Shown: positions 26,991 to 35,495 of the stretch, one piece after another
Layout: each line of letters starts with the position of its first letter
Position numbering within the stretch: the first letter of the stretch is position 1
Program-made: the position numbers and the translations under genes
Assembly: GCF_012935695.1 (NCBI RefSeq)
Contig: NZ_CP052859.1
Coordinates: forward strand, 1,095,001-1,159,000
Direction of reading: 5' to 3'
Length of the DNA: 64,000 nucleotides
From: Pseudomonas sp. ADAK18
GTDB lineage: Bacteria; Pseudomonadota; Gammaproteobacteria; Pseudomonadales; Pseudomonadaceae
The notes under the pieces: generated by a model
Told to the model about the DNA's origin: nothing
Database searches by the model: none
The model's input: the letters and a program-made list of their open reading frames with translations, nothing else

Positions 26991-28337
26991 CTACAGGAAG
27001 ATAAACTTGGCGATGAAGATCGCGCACAGCACCCACAGGCTGATGGAGATTTCCTTGAACTTGCCGGTGCCGGCCTTGAGCACCACGTAGCTGATAAAGC
27101 CCAGGGCAATACCGTCGGCGACCGAGAAGGTCAGGGGCATCATGATCATGGTGACAATCGCCGGGATGCTGTCGGTGGCTTCATCCCAGTCGATGTGGGC
27201 CATGCCGCCCATCATCAGCATCGCCACATAAATCAGCGCGCCGGCGGTGGCGTAGGCGGGAATCATGCCAGCCAGCGGGGCGAAAAACATCGCCGCGATA
27301 AACAGCACGCCGACGGTGACCGCCGTCAACCCGGTGCGACCACCAGCGGCGACACCGGCAGCACTTTCCACGTAGCTGGTCACGGGCGGCACGCCGACCA
27401 TGGCGCCGAACACGCTGGAGGCGCTGTCGGCCTTCAAGGCGCGGGACAGGTTTTCAATGCGGCCGTCAGCGTTGACCAGTCCGGCACGTTGCGCCACGCC
27501 CATCAGCGTGCCGGCGGTGTCGAACATGTGCACAAACAGAAACGCCAGTACCACGCTGATCATACTGATGTTGAATACGCCGGCGACGTCCATGGCCATC
27601 CACGTCGGTGCCAGGCTCGGCGGTGACGACAGGATGCCGTGATACTGCACCAGGCCTAGACCCCAGCCCGCCAGGGTCACAGTGATGATGCTGATCAGGA
27701 TCGCACCAAACACTCGGTGGTAGCTCAGCACCGCGATCATCAGGAAACACACAGCAGCCAGCAATGGTGCAGGGTCGCGCAGGTTGCCCAGCTTGATCAG
27801 CGTGGCCGGGCTGGCAACGATGATCCCGGAGGTTTTCAGGCCGATGATCCCTAGAAACAGCCCCACACCTGCGCCCATGGCGTAGCGCAGGCTGACCGGG
27901 ATGCTGTTGAGCAGCCATTCACGGATGCGCGACAACGTCAGGATCATGAACAACACCCCGGAGATAAACACCGCACCCAGCGCGGTCTCCCAGGTGTAAC
28001 CCATGGTGCCGACCACTGTGTAGGTAAAAAACGCGTTCAGCCCCATGCCTGGCGCCAGGCCTACCGGCCAGTTGGCGTACAGGCCCATCAACAGGCAGCC
28101 CAGGGCGGCGGCGATGCAGGTGGCGACAAACGCCGCGCCGTGATCGATGCCGGCGTCGGCCATGATGTTGGGGTTGACGAAAATGATGTAGGCCATAGTG
28201 ATGAAGGTCGTAAGACCGGCGATCAGCTCGGTCCTCACAGTGGTGCCATGCAAACGCAATTTGAACAGGCGTTCCAGCCAGCCGTTGTGTGGTGGCGAAA
28301 GGTCCAGCGTAGGGGCTTCGGATTTGCGGCTTTCCAC
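26991..28337 (-). CDS. AzgA/PbuG-type purine (adenine/guanine/hypoxanthine) permease
   Basis: 448 residues with a GTG start and GAGGAG eight bases upstream. Multiple spans with the AzgA branch marks ELIAGLTTFITMAYIIFVNP and GMGLNAFF near the N-terminus, and the FFAPLAGMIPAYATAGALIYV segment. These permeases import hypoxanthine, guanine or adenine by proton symport. The palindrome TTTGTATACAAA at 28466-28477 lies 129 bp upstream, like the boxes of puuE and hiuH, which supports purine control. It is separated from the rest of the purine island by the giant DUF6543 gene and lysE. Confidence 0.9.
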   Translation of the reverse strand: MESRKSEAPTLDLSPPHNGWLERLFKLRLHGTTVRTELIAGLTTFITMAYIIFVNPNIMADAGIDHGAAFVATCIAAALGCLLMGLYANWPVGLAPGMGLNAFFTYTVVGTMGYTWETALGAVFISGVLFMILTLSRIREWLLNSIPVSLRYAMGAGVGLFLGIIGLKTSGIIVASPATLIKLGNLRDPAPLLAAVCFLMIAVLSYHRVFGAILISIITVTLAGWGLGLVQYHGILSSPPSLAPTWMAMDVAGVFNISMISVVLAFLFVHMFDTAGTLMGVAQRAGLVNADGRIENLSRALKADSASSVFGAMVGVPPVTSYVESAAGVAAGGRTGLTAVTVGVLFIAAMFFAPLAGMIPAYATAGALIYVAMLMMGGMAHIDWDEATDSIPAIVTMIMMPLTFSVADGIALGFISYVVLKAGTGKFKEISISLWVLCAIFIAKFIFL

Positions 28338-28465
28338 AGCGAGTACTCCTCAAGAGTTTTATTGTTATTTCCAGCACCGGACACATGAGTGGGCAGCGGC
28401 GCTTTGAGGTACCAGCGGGTTTTGTTGACCAATAGGTCAGGAACTCGCACGAAACGAATTATGCT

Positions 28466-28477
28466 TTTGTATACAAA
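28466..28477. promoter_or_regulatory. TTTGTATACAAA palindrome upstream of the purine permease
   Basis: A perfect 12-base palindrome 129 bp before the permease start, containing the same TTGTATACAA core as the box before puuE. Confidence 0.55.
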
Positions 28478-28527
28478 TAAAGCAAATAATGTTTTCGGAT
28501 TTGCGTGCGAAAGGGATGGAAGGCCAA

Positions 28528-28962
28528 TCAGGATTGGCCGCAAAGTGCCTTGTTTACCGCCAGCCAGCCCTCTACTGCGGTCTCTCCAGCCTCAGCGAAC
28601 GCCCGTTGCAGCAATTTCACTTGTTCGCGGCGTAGTGACTGCTCGAAACGCAGTCCTTCTTCGGTCAGTTCCAGCAGGCGTTTACGCTTGTCCGTCGCTG
28701 ACGCGACGCTGTTCACCAAGTGCATCTCCTGCAACTGGCGTAGCGGCATGTTCAGCGCCTGCTTGCTGACACCGAGCAGTTCCAGCAGCTCCTTGACGCT
28801 CAAGGCCGGATAGCGGGCGATAAAAAACACAATGCGCTGATGCACCCGGCTCAGGCCGCGACGCTCAAGCATTTCATCAGCCTTGGCGGTGAAGGCCTGG
28901 TAGCCAAAGAAGAACGCTTCCATGGCCGCTTGCTGAGAGGTCTGGTTTTTAAGGTCAAGCAT
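28528..28962 (-). CDS. MarR-family transcriptional regulator
   Basis: 144 residues from the ATG giving MLDLKNQTSQQAAMEAFFF; the much longer frame to 29496 is a shadow of the aminotransferase gene. The winged helix region reads LSVKELLELLGVSKQALNMPLRQLQE (about 54-80), followed by the wing SATDKRKRLLELTEEG. Dimeric MarR proteins usually repress a neighbouring gene and respond to small ligands. It is divergent from the aminotransferase gene with 81 bp between starts, so that gene is the first candidate target. Confidence 0.85.
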   Translation of the reverse strand: MLDLKNQTSQQAAMEAFFFGYQAFTAKADEMLERRGLSRVHQRIVFFIARYPALSVKELLELLGVSKQALNMPLRQLQEMHLVNSVASATDKRKRLLELTEEGLRFEQSLRREQVKLLQRAFAEAGETAVEGWLAVNKALCGQS

Positions 28963-29043
28963 ATTGACGTATCTACTTAAGCCGTCGTAATTTCGGTCAA
29001 CCAGTTTGACGTATTTCCCACAGGCTTTGCTACCGGTGACCTT

Positions 29044-30210
29044 ATGGCTTTCTCTGAACGTGTTTCGCGCCTTAAAAGCTCCCTGATCCGTGAAATCCTC
29101 GCGGCGGCCCAGCGTCCAGAGGTGATGTCTTTTGCCGGTGGCTTGCCTGCCGAAGCCATGTTGCCCCCGCTTGATTGGGACGATATGCCGCTGAACATTG
29201 GCCAGTACGGCATGAGCGAAGGTGAGCCGCAGTTGCGTGAGTTGCTGGCGGCCGAGGCGCGGGCCCTTGGTATTCCATGCGAAGCCAGTCAGGTGCTGGT
29301 GGTCAGCGGTTCCCAGCAAACCCTGGACCTGGCGGCCAAGTTGTATATCGATAAAGGTACGAAAGTCCTCTTGGAGGGCCCGACTTACCTGGCCGCGTTG
29401 CAGATTTTCCAACTGTTCGGTGCCGATTGCCTGACAGTGCCGCTTGAGGCCGACGGCCCGAATCTGGCGGCCTTGCGCAAAAGCCTCGAGCAGCATCGGC
29501 CGTCCTTCATCTACCTGATCCCGACGTTCCAGAACCCGTCGGCGGTGCGCTACAGCGAAGCCAAGCGCGACGCGGTTGCCGCTTTGCTGGATGAGTTCGA
29601 GGTGACCCTGATCGAAGACGAACCCTACCGTGAGCTGACTTTCGACGGTGGCAGCGCCCAGCCGATCGTCAGTCGCTTGAAGAGGGCGAGTTGGATCTAC
29701 ACCGGCACCGTGTCCAAGACCTTATTGCCGGGCCTTCGCGTCGGTTACCTGATCGCCAGCCCGGACCTGTTTCGCCCTCTGCTCAAACTCAAGCAGTCGG
29801 CCGACTTGCACACCAACCGTGTCGGCCAGTGGCAGGCAATGCAGTGGATAGGCACCGAAAAATACCAGCAGCACCTGGTGGAACTGCGCCGTTTTTACCG
29901 GGTTCGCCGCGATGCTTTCCAGGCAGCCTTGGAACGGCATTTCAGTGACTTGGCCGACTGGCAGGAGCCCCAGGGTGGATTATTCTTCTGGTTGACCTTG
30001 AAACAGCCGCTCGACACCCGCACTTTGTTGGCACCAGCGCTCGACCAGAACATCGCGTTCATGCCCGGTGAACCGTTCTTTTCCGAGCCGGACAACCATC
30101 ACGGTCACTTGCGGCTCAATTTCAGCCATATCGACCCGGCGCGTTTGGACGAAGGTCTCAAGCGTCTCGCTGCGGTGGTCCGTCAAGCACAGCACGCGCA
30201 AGCGGCATAA
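29044..30210 (+). CDS. PLP-dependent class I aminotransferase (MocR/LysN-like)
   Basis: 388 residues. The Schiff-base lysine is Lys225 in YTGTVSKTLLPGLRVGY; PTFQNPSAVRY and the EDEPYRELTFD motif with the pyridine-nitrogen Asp are also present. The sequence is of the 2-aminoadipate / aromatic aminotransferase kind that forms the C-terminal half of MocR regulators, but no DNA-binding domain is fused here. The amino donor is unknown. It is divergent from a MarR regulator and is followed after 10 bp by a GST gene, probably in one transcript. Confidence 0.87.
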   Translation: MAFSERVSRLKSSLIREILAAAQRPEVMSFAGGLPAEAMLPPLDWDDMPLNIGQYGMSEGEPQLRELLAAEARALGIPCEASQVLVVSGSQQTLDLAAKLYIDKGTKVLLEGPTYLAALQIFQLFGADCLTVPLEADGPNLAALRKSLEQHRPSFIYLIPTFQNPSAVRYSEAKRDAVAALLDEFEVTLIEDEPYRELTFDGGSAQPIVSRLKRASWIYTGTVSKTLLPGLRVGYLIASPDLFRPLLKLKQSADLHTNRVGQWQAMQWIGTEKYQQHLVELRRFYRVRRDAFQAALERHFSDLADWQEPQGGLFFWLTLKQPLDTRTLLAPALDQNIAFMPGEPFFSEPDNHHGHLRLNFSHIDPARLDEGLKRLAAVVRQAQHAQAA

Positions 30211-30220
30211 GGGGAGCCTC

Positions 30221-30823
30221 ATGTACAAGGTTTATGGCGATTACCGTTCGGGCAACTGCTACAAGGTCAAGTTGATGCTTAGCCTGTTGGGCACCCCGTA
30301 TGAGTGGGTGGATGTCGACATCTTGAAGGGCGACACCCAGACCGCCGAGTTCCTGGCGAAGAACCCCAACGGCAAGATCCCGGTGCTGGAGCTCGAAGAC
30401 GGCACCTGCCTGTGGGAGTCCAACGCGATCCTGAACTTCCTGGCCGACGGCAGCGAGTTCCTGCCCAGCGAACCGCGCCTGCGCACGCAAGTGTTGCAGT
30501 GGCAGTTTTTCGAGCAGTACAGCCATGAGCCGTACATTGCGGTGGCCCGGTTTATCCAGTTGTACCTGGGGCTGCCGGAAGATCGGCAGGAGGAATACAA
30601 GAAGCTGCACAAAGGCGGGTACAAAGCCCTGAAGGTGATGGAGCGCCAGTTGCAACTGACGCCTTATCTGGTGGGGGATCAGTTCTCGATTGCCGACGTG
30701 GCGTTGTATGCCTACACCCATGTGGCGGATGAAGGTGGCTTTGATTTGAGCGCCTATCCCGGCGTGCAGGCGTGGTTGACGCGCGTGGCCGGTCATCCAG
30801 GGCACGTGACGATGCTGGGCTGA
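30221..30823 (+). CDS. Glutathione S-transferase family protein
   Basis: 200 residues from the ATG giving MYKVYGDYRSGNCYKVKLML, with AAGGGGAG upstream; a longer frame from 30068 overlaps the aminotransferase and is rejected. The N-terminal thioredoxin-like domain has the GSH-site patterns SGNCYKVKL, NPNGKIPVLE (cis-Pro) and LWESNAIL; the C-terminal helical domain has the N-capping motif FSIADVALYAY. It should be a cytoplasmic detoxifying or isomerising enzyme. It starts 10 bp after the aminotransferase. Confidence 0.9.
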   Translation: MYKVYGDYRSGNCYKVKLMLSLLGTPYEWVDVDILKGDTQTAEFLAKNPNGKIPVLELEDGTCLWESNAILNFLADGSEFLPSEPRLRTQVLQWQFFEQYSHEPYIAVARFIQLYLGLPEDRQEEYKKLHKGGYKALKVMERQLQLTPYLVGDQFSIADVALYAYTHVADEGGFDLSAYPGVQAWLTRVAGHPGHVTMLG

Positions 30824-30836
30824 AATACGCTCAAAA

Positions 30837-30953
30837 TGTGGGAGCCGGCTTGTGTGGGAGCCGGGCTTGCCCGCGATGCAGGCGACTCGGTCTGTCAGTG
30901 CTACCGAGTTGATGCAATCGCAGGCAAGCCTGCTCCCACACAAGCCCAGCTTC
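30837..30953. repeat. Doubled, nested REP inverted repeat
   Basis: Two REP starts in tandem (TGTGGGAGCCGGCTTG, then TGTGGGAGCCGGGCTTGCCCGC) face two nested inverted ends (GGCAAGCCTGCTCCCACA, then AAGCCCAGCTTCCAT). This looks like one REPIN inserted inside another. It lies between the convergent GST and LysR genes. Confidence 0.8.
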
Positions 30954-30958
30954 CATAT

Positions 30959-31855
30959 TTATGGGTGTTGTGTGCCTGGCAGCTCTGCATTCAGCAACTC
31001 AAAACACCGCTGCGCCGCCGGGCTTAAACCCATTCCACTACGACTGATCAACCCAATCTCCCGATTGACCCCCGGATGGTCGATCGGGATACGCTTCAAC
31101 CCCTCCAGGCTGTCTGCTGCCGACTCCGGCAAAATACTGATCCCCAACCCCTGGCGCACCAGCGCGAGTACCGTCGACATGTAGTTGGCCTCCATACCGG
31201 CCAGCATCGTCATGCGTGTTTCATCGAACAATGCATCCACCTGTTCGCGCACGCTGCTGTCGCGGCCGGTGAGGATGATCGGTTGGTCCGCCAGTTGCTC
31301 CAGGGTCAGCGTGGTGTGCCGGGTCAGAGGATGATCCAGCGGTACGAAGGCACACAAACGATCATTAAGCACCGGCACAAACGCCAAGCCATGGCTCAGG
31401 CGTGCGCGAACGCCAATGCCGAAATCCACCTCCCCCGAACGCACCTGGGCATGAATGCGATGGGCCACCAGGTCATGCAGGCGCACTTCGATGCCGGCAA
31501 AGCGTTCGCGAAACAAACGCAGCACCGGCGGCAGGCTGCCGGCGCACACGGAGGGCAGGGCGGCGATGGTCACCACGCCCCGGCGTAGCGCCGCCAAGTC
31601 CCGGGAGCCGGTGACGATGTTGTCCAGGTCCAGCAGCAGTTTCTCCATCGGCCCCCGGGCATCCAACCCGGCCGTGGTGATGCTGACATGCCGTGGACTG
31701 CGGTCGAGCAGGGCAACGCCCAGCCAATCTTCCAGTTGTTGCACCTGTACCGTCAGGGCCGAGGGCGACAGGTGCAATTCGTTGGCGGCCTTGGTAAAGC
31801 TGCCGGTGCGGGCGACGGCCAAAAAGGCCTGGATGTGCTGGATCGAATTTTTCAT
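30959..31855 (-). CDS. LysR-family transcriptional regulator
   Basis: 298 residues. The N-terminal helix-turn-helix reads FLAVARTGSFTKAANELHLSPSALTVQVQQLE, followed by the substrate-binding fold. It is divergent from the CitMHS transporter, with 129 bp between starts, so it very probably controls the transporter-AtuA-like operon, activated by the transported acid. The shared region contains the palindrome GAATATTC within GGCTGAATATTCTAATT, which could belong to its site. Confidence 0.9.
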   Translation of the reverse strand: MKNSIQHIQAFLAVARTGSFTKAANELHLSPSALTVQVQQLEDWLGVALLDRSPRHVSITTAGLDARGPMEKLLLDLDNIVTGSRDLAALRRGVVTIAALPSVCAGSLPPVLRLFRERFAGIEVRLHDLVAHRIHAQVRSGEVDFGIGVRARLSHGLAFVPVLNDRLCAFVPLDHPLTRHTTLTLEQLADQPIILTGRDSSVREQVDALFDETRMTMLAGMEANYMSTVLALVRQGLGISILPESAADSLEGLKRIPIDHPGVNREIGLISRSGMGLSPAAQRCFELLNAELPGTQHP

Positions 31856-31984
31856 GTTGTTGTTCCGATCATTTTGTTTTTACGAATATGGATGGCTGAA
31901 TATTCTAATTTACAAAGCCTAACCCGCTTCCAATACTCCAGGGAAAACAATAACCGGCCGAAAACGCCGTTCTGGAGCTGCCCC

Positions 31985-33277
31985 ATGCTCGCTACCCTGG
32001 GTGTTATTACCATCCTGAGTTTGCTCGCTGCCGTCATGAGCAAACGCCTCTCGCCACTGGTGGCCCTGATTGCCTTGCCGATCATCGCCGCGCTGCTGGG
32101 TGGCTTCGGCCTGCAAACCAGCGCCTTCATCATCACCGGTATCAAGAACGTCGCTCCGGTGGTGGGCATGTTTGTGTTCGCGATCCTGTTCTTCGGGATC
32201 ATGACCGACGCCGGCATGCTCGACCCCATCATCGACCGAATCCTGCGCACGGTAGGGACGCGTCCTACACGCATTGTCGTCGGTACCGCGACCCTGGCGC
32301 TGTTGGTGCACCTGGACGGCTCGGGTGCGGTGACGTTCCTCGTGACGGTGCCGGCGATGCTGCCGCTGTATACCCGGTTGGGCATTGATAAACGCATCCT
32401 GGCCTGTGTTGCCGCGATGGCCGCCGGGGTCAACTTCCTGCCATGGACCGGCCCGGTGTTGCGTTCCTCAGCGGCGTTGCATGTGCCGGTGGCAGACCTG
32501 TTCCAGCCCCTGATACCGGTGCAGATCGTCGGCCTGATCTTTGTCTTCGCCTGCGCCTGGTGGCTGGGCCATCGTGAAGAAAAACGCCTGGGCCTGGGCG
32601 CCGGTTCCAGTGTCGACGCCGTGCCGCAACGGGTGTTGAACGAACAGGACGAAGCCCTGCGCCGCCCACGGTTGTTCTGGGTCAACCTGGTGCTGACGGT
32701 GTTGGTGATGGTGGTGATGATTGCCGGCTGGGTCGACCCGGTGGTGATGTTCATGCTGGGTACCGTGCTGGCACTGTGCATCAACTACCCGAACGTCGAC
32801 GCCCAGCGCGCGCGAATCGACGCCCATGCAAAAACCGCCCTGACCATGGCCAGCATCCTGCTCGCCGCCGGCGTGTTCACCGGCATCATGCAGGGCACCG
32901 GGATGCTCAAGGCCATCGCCGAAGTCGCGGTGGCACAGATTCCCTCCGGCCACGGCAAGTTGATCCCGGCCGTGGTGGGTTTCCTGTCGATGCCCTTGAG
33001 CATGTTGTTTGATCCCGATTCCTACTATTTCGGCGTGATGCCGGTGATCGCTGAAGTGGGCAAGGCCCTGGGTGTCGATCCGTTGCAGGTGGCTCAAGCC
33101 TCATTGCTTGGCGTGCACACCACCGGCTTCCCGGTCAGTCCGTTGACCCCAGCCACATTCCTGCTGGTGGGCCTGTGCAAAATCGAACTGGCCGATCATC
33201 AGCGCTTCACTATTCCTTTTCTGTTTGCCGCGTCGGTGTTGATGACCCTGACCGCGTTGCTCCTGGGAGTGTTTTGA
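31985..33277 (+). CDS. CitMHS-family citrate/carboxylate transporter
   Basis: 430 residues from the ATG giving MLATLGVITILSLLAAV, with GGAG upstream; the frame continues back into the LysR gene but that part is a shadow. About 11-12 membrane spans, with conserved HLDGSGAVTFLVTVPAMLPLY and the late LFDPDSYYFGVMPVI motif of the CitM/CitH family, which import citrate complexed with a divalent metal. The stop is separated by a single base from the next ATG, so the AtuA-like gene is tightly coupled. The substrate could be a tricarboxylate or another hydroxy-acid. Confidence 0.88.
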   Translation: MLATLGVITILSLLAAVMSKRLSPLVALIALPIIAALLGGFGLQTSAFIITGIKNVAPVVGMFVFAILFFGIMTDAGMLDPIIDRILRTVGTRPTRIVVGTATLALLVHLDGSGAVTFLVTVPAMLPLYTRLGIDKRILACVAAMAAGVNFLPWTGPVLRSSAALHVPVADLFQPLIPVQIVGLIFVFACAWWLGHREEKRLGLGAGSSVDAVPQRVLNEQDEALRRPRLFWVNLVLTVLVMVVMIAGWVDPVVMFMLGTVLALCINYPNVDAQRARIDAHAKTALTMASILLAAGVFTGIMQGTGMLKAIAEVAVAQIPSGHGKLIPAVVGFLSMPLSMLFDPDSYYFGVMPVIAEVGKALGVDPLQVAQASLLGVHTTGFPVSPLTPATFLLVGLCKIELADHQRFTIPFLFAASVLMTLTALLLGVF

Positions 33278-33278
33278 G

Positions 33279-34610
33279 ATGAAAACCTTGCGCATCGGTT
33301 CCGGCGCCGGCTATTCCGGCGACCGTATCGAACCTGCGGTCGAGTTGGCCGAACACGGCGACTTGGATTATCTGGTCTTTGAATGCCTGGCTGAGCGCAC
33401 CATCGCTTTGGCCCAGCAAGTGCGGATCAGTGATCCTCAAGGTGGTTATGACCCGTTGCTCAGCGAGCGCATGCGTTGCGTGCTGCCTTTTGTCGGGCAA
33501 CTCGTCGGGCGTCGGCGTCTGCGGGTAATCACCAATATGGGCGCAGCCAATCCGATAGCGGCAGCCGCTGAGGTACGGCGTATTGCCAGCGAGTTGGGCT
33601 TGAACCTCAAGGTGTTGGCCGTCGTGGGTGATGACGTGCTGGAGACCTTGCGCCAGCAACCTGAGCAGTTGCTGGATAACGGTCAGACGCTTGGATCATT
33701 GGGCGAGCGGTTGATTTCTGCCAATGCCTACCTCGGTGCGCAGGGCATTATCGACGCCTTGCGCGCCGATGCAGATGTGGTGATCACCGGCCGGGTGGCC
33801 GACCCATCGTTGTTCCTCGCGCCGCAGATGTTCGAATTTAATTGGGCTACCGATGATTGGCCGCGCCTGGGACGGGGCACGCTGGTGGGGCATTTGCTGG
33901 AATGTGCGGGGCAGGTCAGTGGCGGTTATTTCGCCGATCCAGGCTTCAAGGATGTCGAGGATCTGGCGCGGCTGGGTTTTCCGTTGGCCGAGATAGATGC
34001 CGACGGCGAAGCTCTGATCACCAAGGTCAAGGGTTCTGGTGGGCGAGTCAGCCGTGCCACCTGTATCGAACAACTGATTTATGAAGTCCACGACCCGGCT
34101 GCGTATTTGACGCCGGACGTGTGTGCGGACTTTTCCCAAGTGGCCTTCGTTGAGGAAGCGGTAGACCGGGTACGTGCCCACGGCGCGTCGGGTCGACCAC
34201 GGCCTGAGCAGTTGAAGGTCAGCGTCGGTTATCTGGACGGTTGGATCGGCGAGGGACAAATGTCCTATGGCGGTCCGGGGGCGGTGGCGCGGGCGCAACT
34301 GGCTCGGGACGTGGTGCTCAAACGCCTGGAACTGACGGGCGTGCCCATGCAGGAGGTACGCGCGGAACTGATCGGCATCGACTCACTGCACGGTCACCGC
34401 AGCACTGTTGAACCCTGGGAAGTACGCCTGCGGGTGAGCGCCCGCTGTGAGGCGCGCAGCGACGCGGTGCGGGTCGGCAATGAAGTGGAAACCCTCTACA
34501 CCAACGGCCCTTCGGGCGGTGGCGGTGCCAGCAAGGGCTTGCGTCAGGTCGTGGCGGTGGCGTCGTTGCTGCTGGCGCGCAATGCGGTCAACCCGAGGAT
34601 CGAGTCATGA
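33279..34610 (+). CDS. AtuA-family (DUF1446) protein
   Basis: 443 residues starting MKTLRIGSGAGYSGDRIEPAVELAEHG, the typical opening of the DUF1446/AtuA family. The name comes from the acyclic terpene utilisation cluster, but none of the other atu genes (acyl-CoA carboxylase, dehydrogenase, hydratase) is present here. Later marks include TNMGAANP, GRVADPSLFL and YTNGPSGGGG. It starts one base after the CitMHS gene and overlaps the next gene by 4 bases (ATGA). A role in breaking down the acid imported by CitMHS is inferred; the reaction is not known. Confidence 0.82.
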   Translation: MKTLRIGSGAGYSGDRIEPAVELAEHGDLDYLVFECLAERTIALAQQVRISDPQGGYDPLLSERMRCVLPFVGQLVGRRRLRVITNMGAANPIAAAAEVRRIASELGLNLKVLAVVGDDVLETLRQQPEQLLDNGQTLGSLGERLISANAYLGAQGIIDALRADADVVITGRVADPSLFLAPQMFEFNWATDDWPRLGRGTLVGHLLECAGQVSGGYFADPGFKDVEDLARLGFPLAEIDADGEALITKVKGSGGRVSRATCIEQLIYEVHDPAAYLTPDVCADFSQVAFVEEAVDRVRAHGASGRPRPEQLKVSVGYLDGWIGEGQMSYGGPGAVARAQLARDVVLKRLELTGVPMQEVRAELIGIDSLHGHRSTVEPWEVRLRVSARCEARSDAVRVGNEVETLYTNGPSGGGGASKGLRQVVAVASLLLARNAVNPRIES

Positions 34611-34936
34611 GCGTCGTCAAACTGCACACCTTGGCCCATTCACGCACGGGCGATAAGGGTGATACCTCGAATATCTCGATCATTGCGTATCGGGCCGAGG
34701 ACTATCCGTTGTTGTGCGAGCAACTGACGGCTGAGACAGTTGCGGCGTTCTTTGCGCCATTGCTGGAGGCAAGCGCGGCACCGGTGCGGCGTTATGAATT
34801 GCCCAATGTGCAGGCGTTGAACTTCGTGTTGCCGGGGATCTTACGGGGCGGGGTGACGCGGTCGCTGGCGCTGGATGCCCATGGCAAGTGCCTGGGCTCT
34901 GCATTGCTGGACCTGGAATTGGCAATGCCGAGCTAA
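34607..34936 (+). CDS. AtuA-related small subunit (C-terminal AtuA domain as a separate protein)
   Basis: 109 residues starting MSVVKLHTLAHSRTGDKGDTSNISI. It matches the domain that follows DUF1446 in long AtuA proteins (HxRSGDKGDxxNI pattern). Here it is a separate chain whose ATG overlaps the stop of the DUF1446 gene by 4 bases, so the two are translated together and probably form one complex. It closes the CitMHS-AtuA operon and is followed directly by a degenerate REP. Confidence 0.8.
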   Translation: MSVVKLHTLAHSRTGDKGDTSNISIIAYRAEDYPLLCEQLTAETVAAFFAPLLEASAAPVRRYELPNVQALNFVLPGILRGGVTRSLALDAHGKCLGSALLDLELAMPS

Positions 34937-34993
34937 TGTGGGAGCTGGCTTGCCTGCGATGCAGACACCACGGTGCATCCGGCAGCCCCCACA
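34937..34993. repeat. Single degenerate REP element
   Basis: TGTGGGAGCTGGCTTGCCTGCGATGC... with a short, imperfect partner ending CCCCCACA. It starts immediately after the stop of the preceding gene. Confidence 0.65.
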
Positions 34994-35021
34994 CGGGTTC
35001 TTCAGTGTTCAATGAACGGTG

Positions 35022-35393
35022 TCAGGCCGCCGCAAACCGCTTGTCCAAGTAATCGATGATCACCTTGGAGTCATACATCCAGGTGGTCTGGCCGTTTTCT
35101 TCAATACGCAGGCATGGCACCTTGATCTTGCCGCCTTGCTCCAGCAGGGTCTGGCGATCCTGCTCATTGTTTTTGGCGTCTTTCAATGCCACTGGCACGT
35201 TCAGGCGGCGCAGGGTGCGACGGGTCTTCACGCAGAATGGGCAGGCGTGGAACTGATACAGGGTCAGGGCCTTGGCCGCTTCGTTCACCTGTGCCTGTTG
35301 CTCGGCGGGGCGCTGCAGTTTGCGCGGGCGGGTGATGAAGTCGCCTGCGATGATGAGCTGGCCGAGGCCCACTCGAAGTGCTTTGACGAACAT
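35022..35393 (-). CDS. Glutaredoxin / GST N-terminal domain protein
   Basis: 123 residues. After about 40 residues of basic N-terminal sequence, a thioredoxin-fold domain carries C51-PF-C54 (FHACPFCVKTRR), the glutaredoxin dithiol site, then KVPCLRIEE with the cis-Pro and YDSKVIIDYLD. It probably acts as a thiol-disulfide oxidoreductase using glutathione. The N-terminal extension is weakly hydrophobic (LRVGLGQLIIAG) and might attach it to the membrane. It converges on the AtuA operon. Confidence 0.85.
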   Translation of the reverse strand: MFVKALRVGLGQLIIAGDFITRPRKLQRPAEQQAQVNEAAKALTLYQFHACPFCVKTRRTLRRLNVPVALKDAKNNEQDRQTLLEQGGKIKVPCLRIEENGQTTWMYDSKVIIDYLDKRFAAA

Positions 35394-35451
35394 GGCTGAA
35401 ACCTCTTGCCCATGGCTGAAGGGTCGGCAGCTTACCTGATTTCCACGGACG

Positions 35452-35483
35452 AAAAAAAACCGGCGATGAACGCCGGTTTTTTC
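35452..35483. terminator. Bidirectional terminator after folE
   Basis: A-rich run, ACCGGC-GATGAAC-GCCGGT, then T-rich run (35452-35483). The A8 and T6 flanks let it work on both strands. It ends folE on the minus strand, upstream of the glutaredoxin gene. Confidence 0.8.
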
Positions 35484-35495
35484 CTACGCAGCCTG

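Noticed and set aside
28528..29496. 322-codon frame extending the MarR gene
   Set aside because: Everything before MLDLKNQ is antisense to the aminotransferase gene and has no family similarity; the MarR start at 28962 is natural.
30837..30953. Possible CRISPR-like repeat array
   Set aside because: Only two direct copies of the REP start are present, with inverted partners; spacing and symmetry are those of nested REPINs and no cas gene is nearby.
32776..33012. Short Arg/His-rich frames inside the CitMHS gene
   Set aside because: Out-of-frame shadows; the transporter frame is continuous and well matched.
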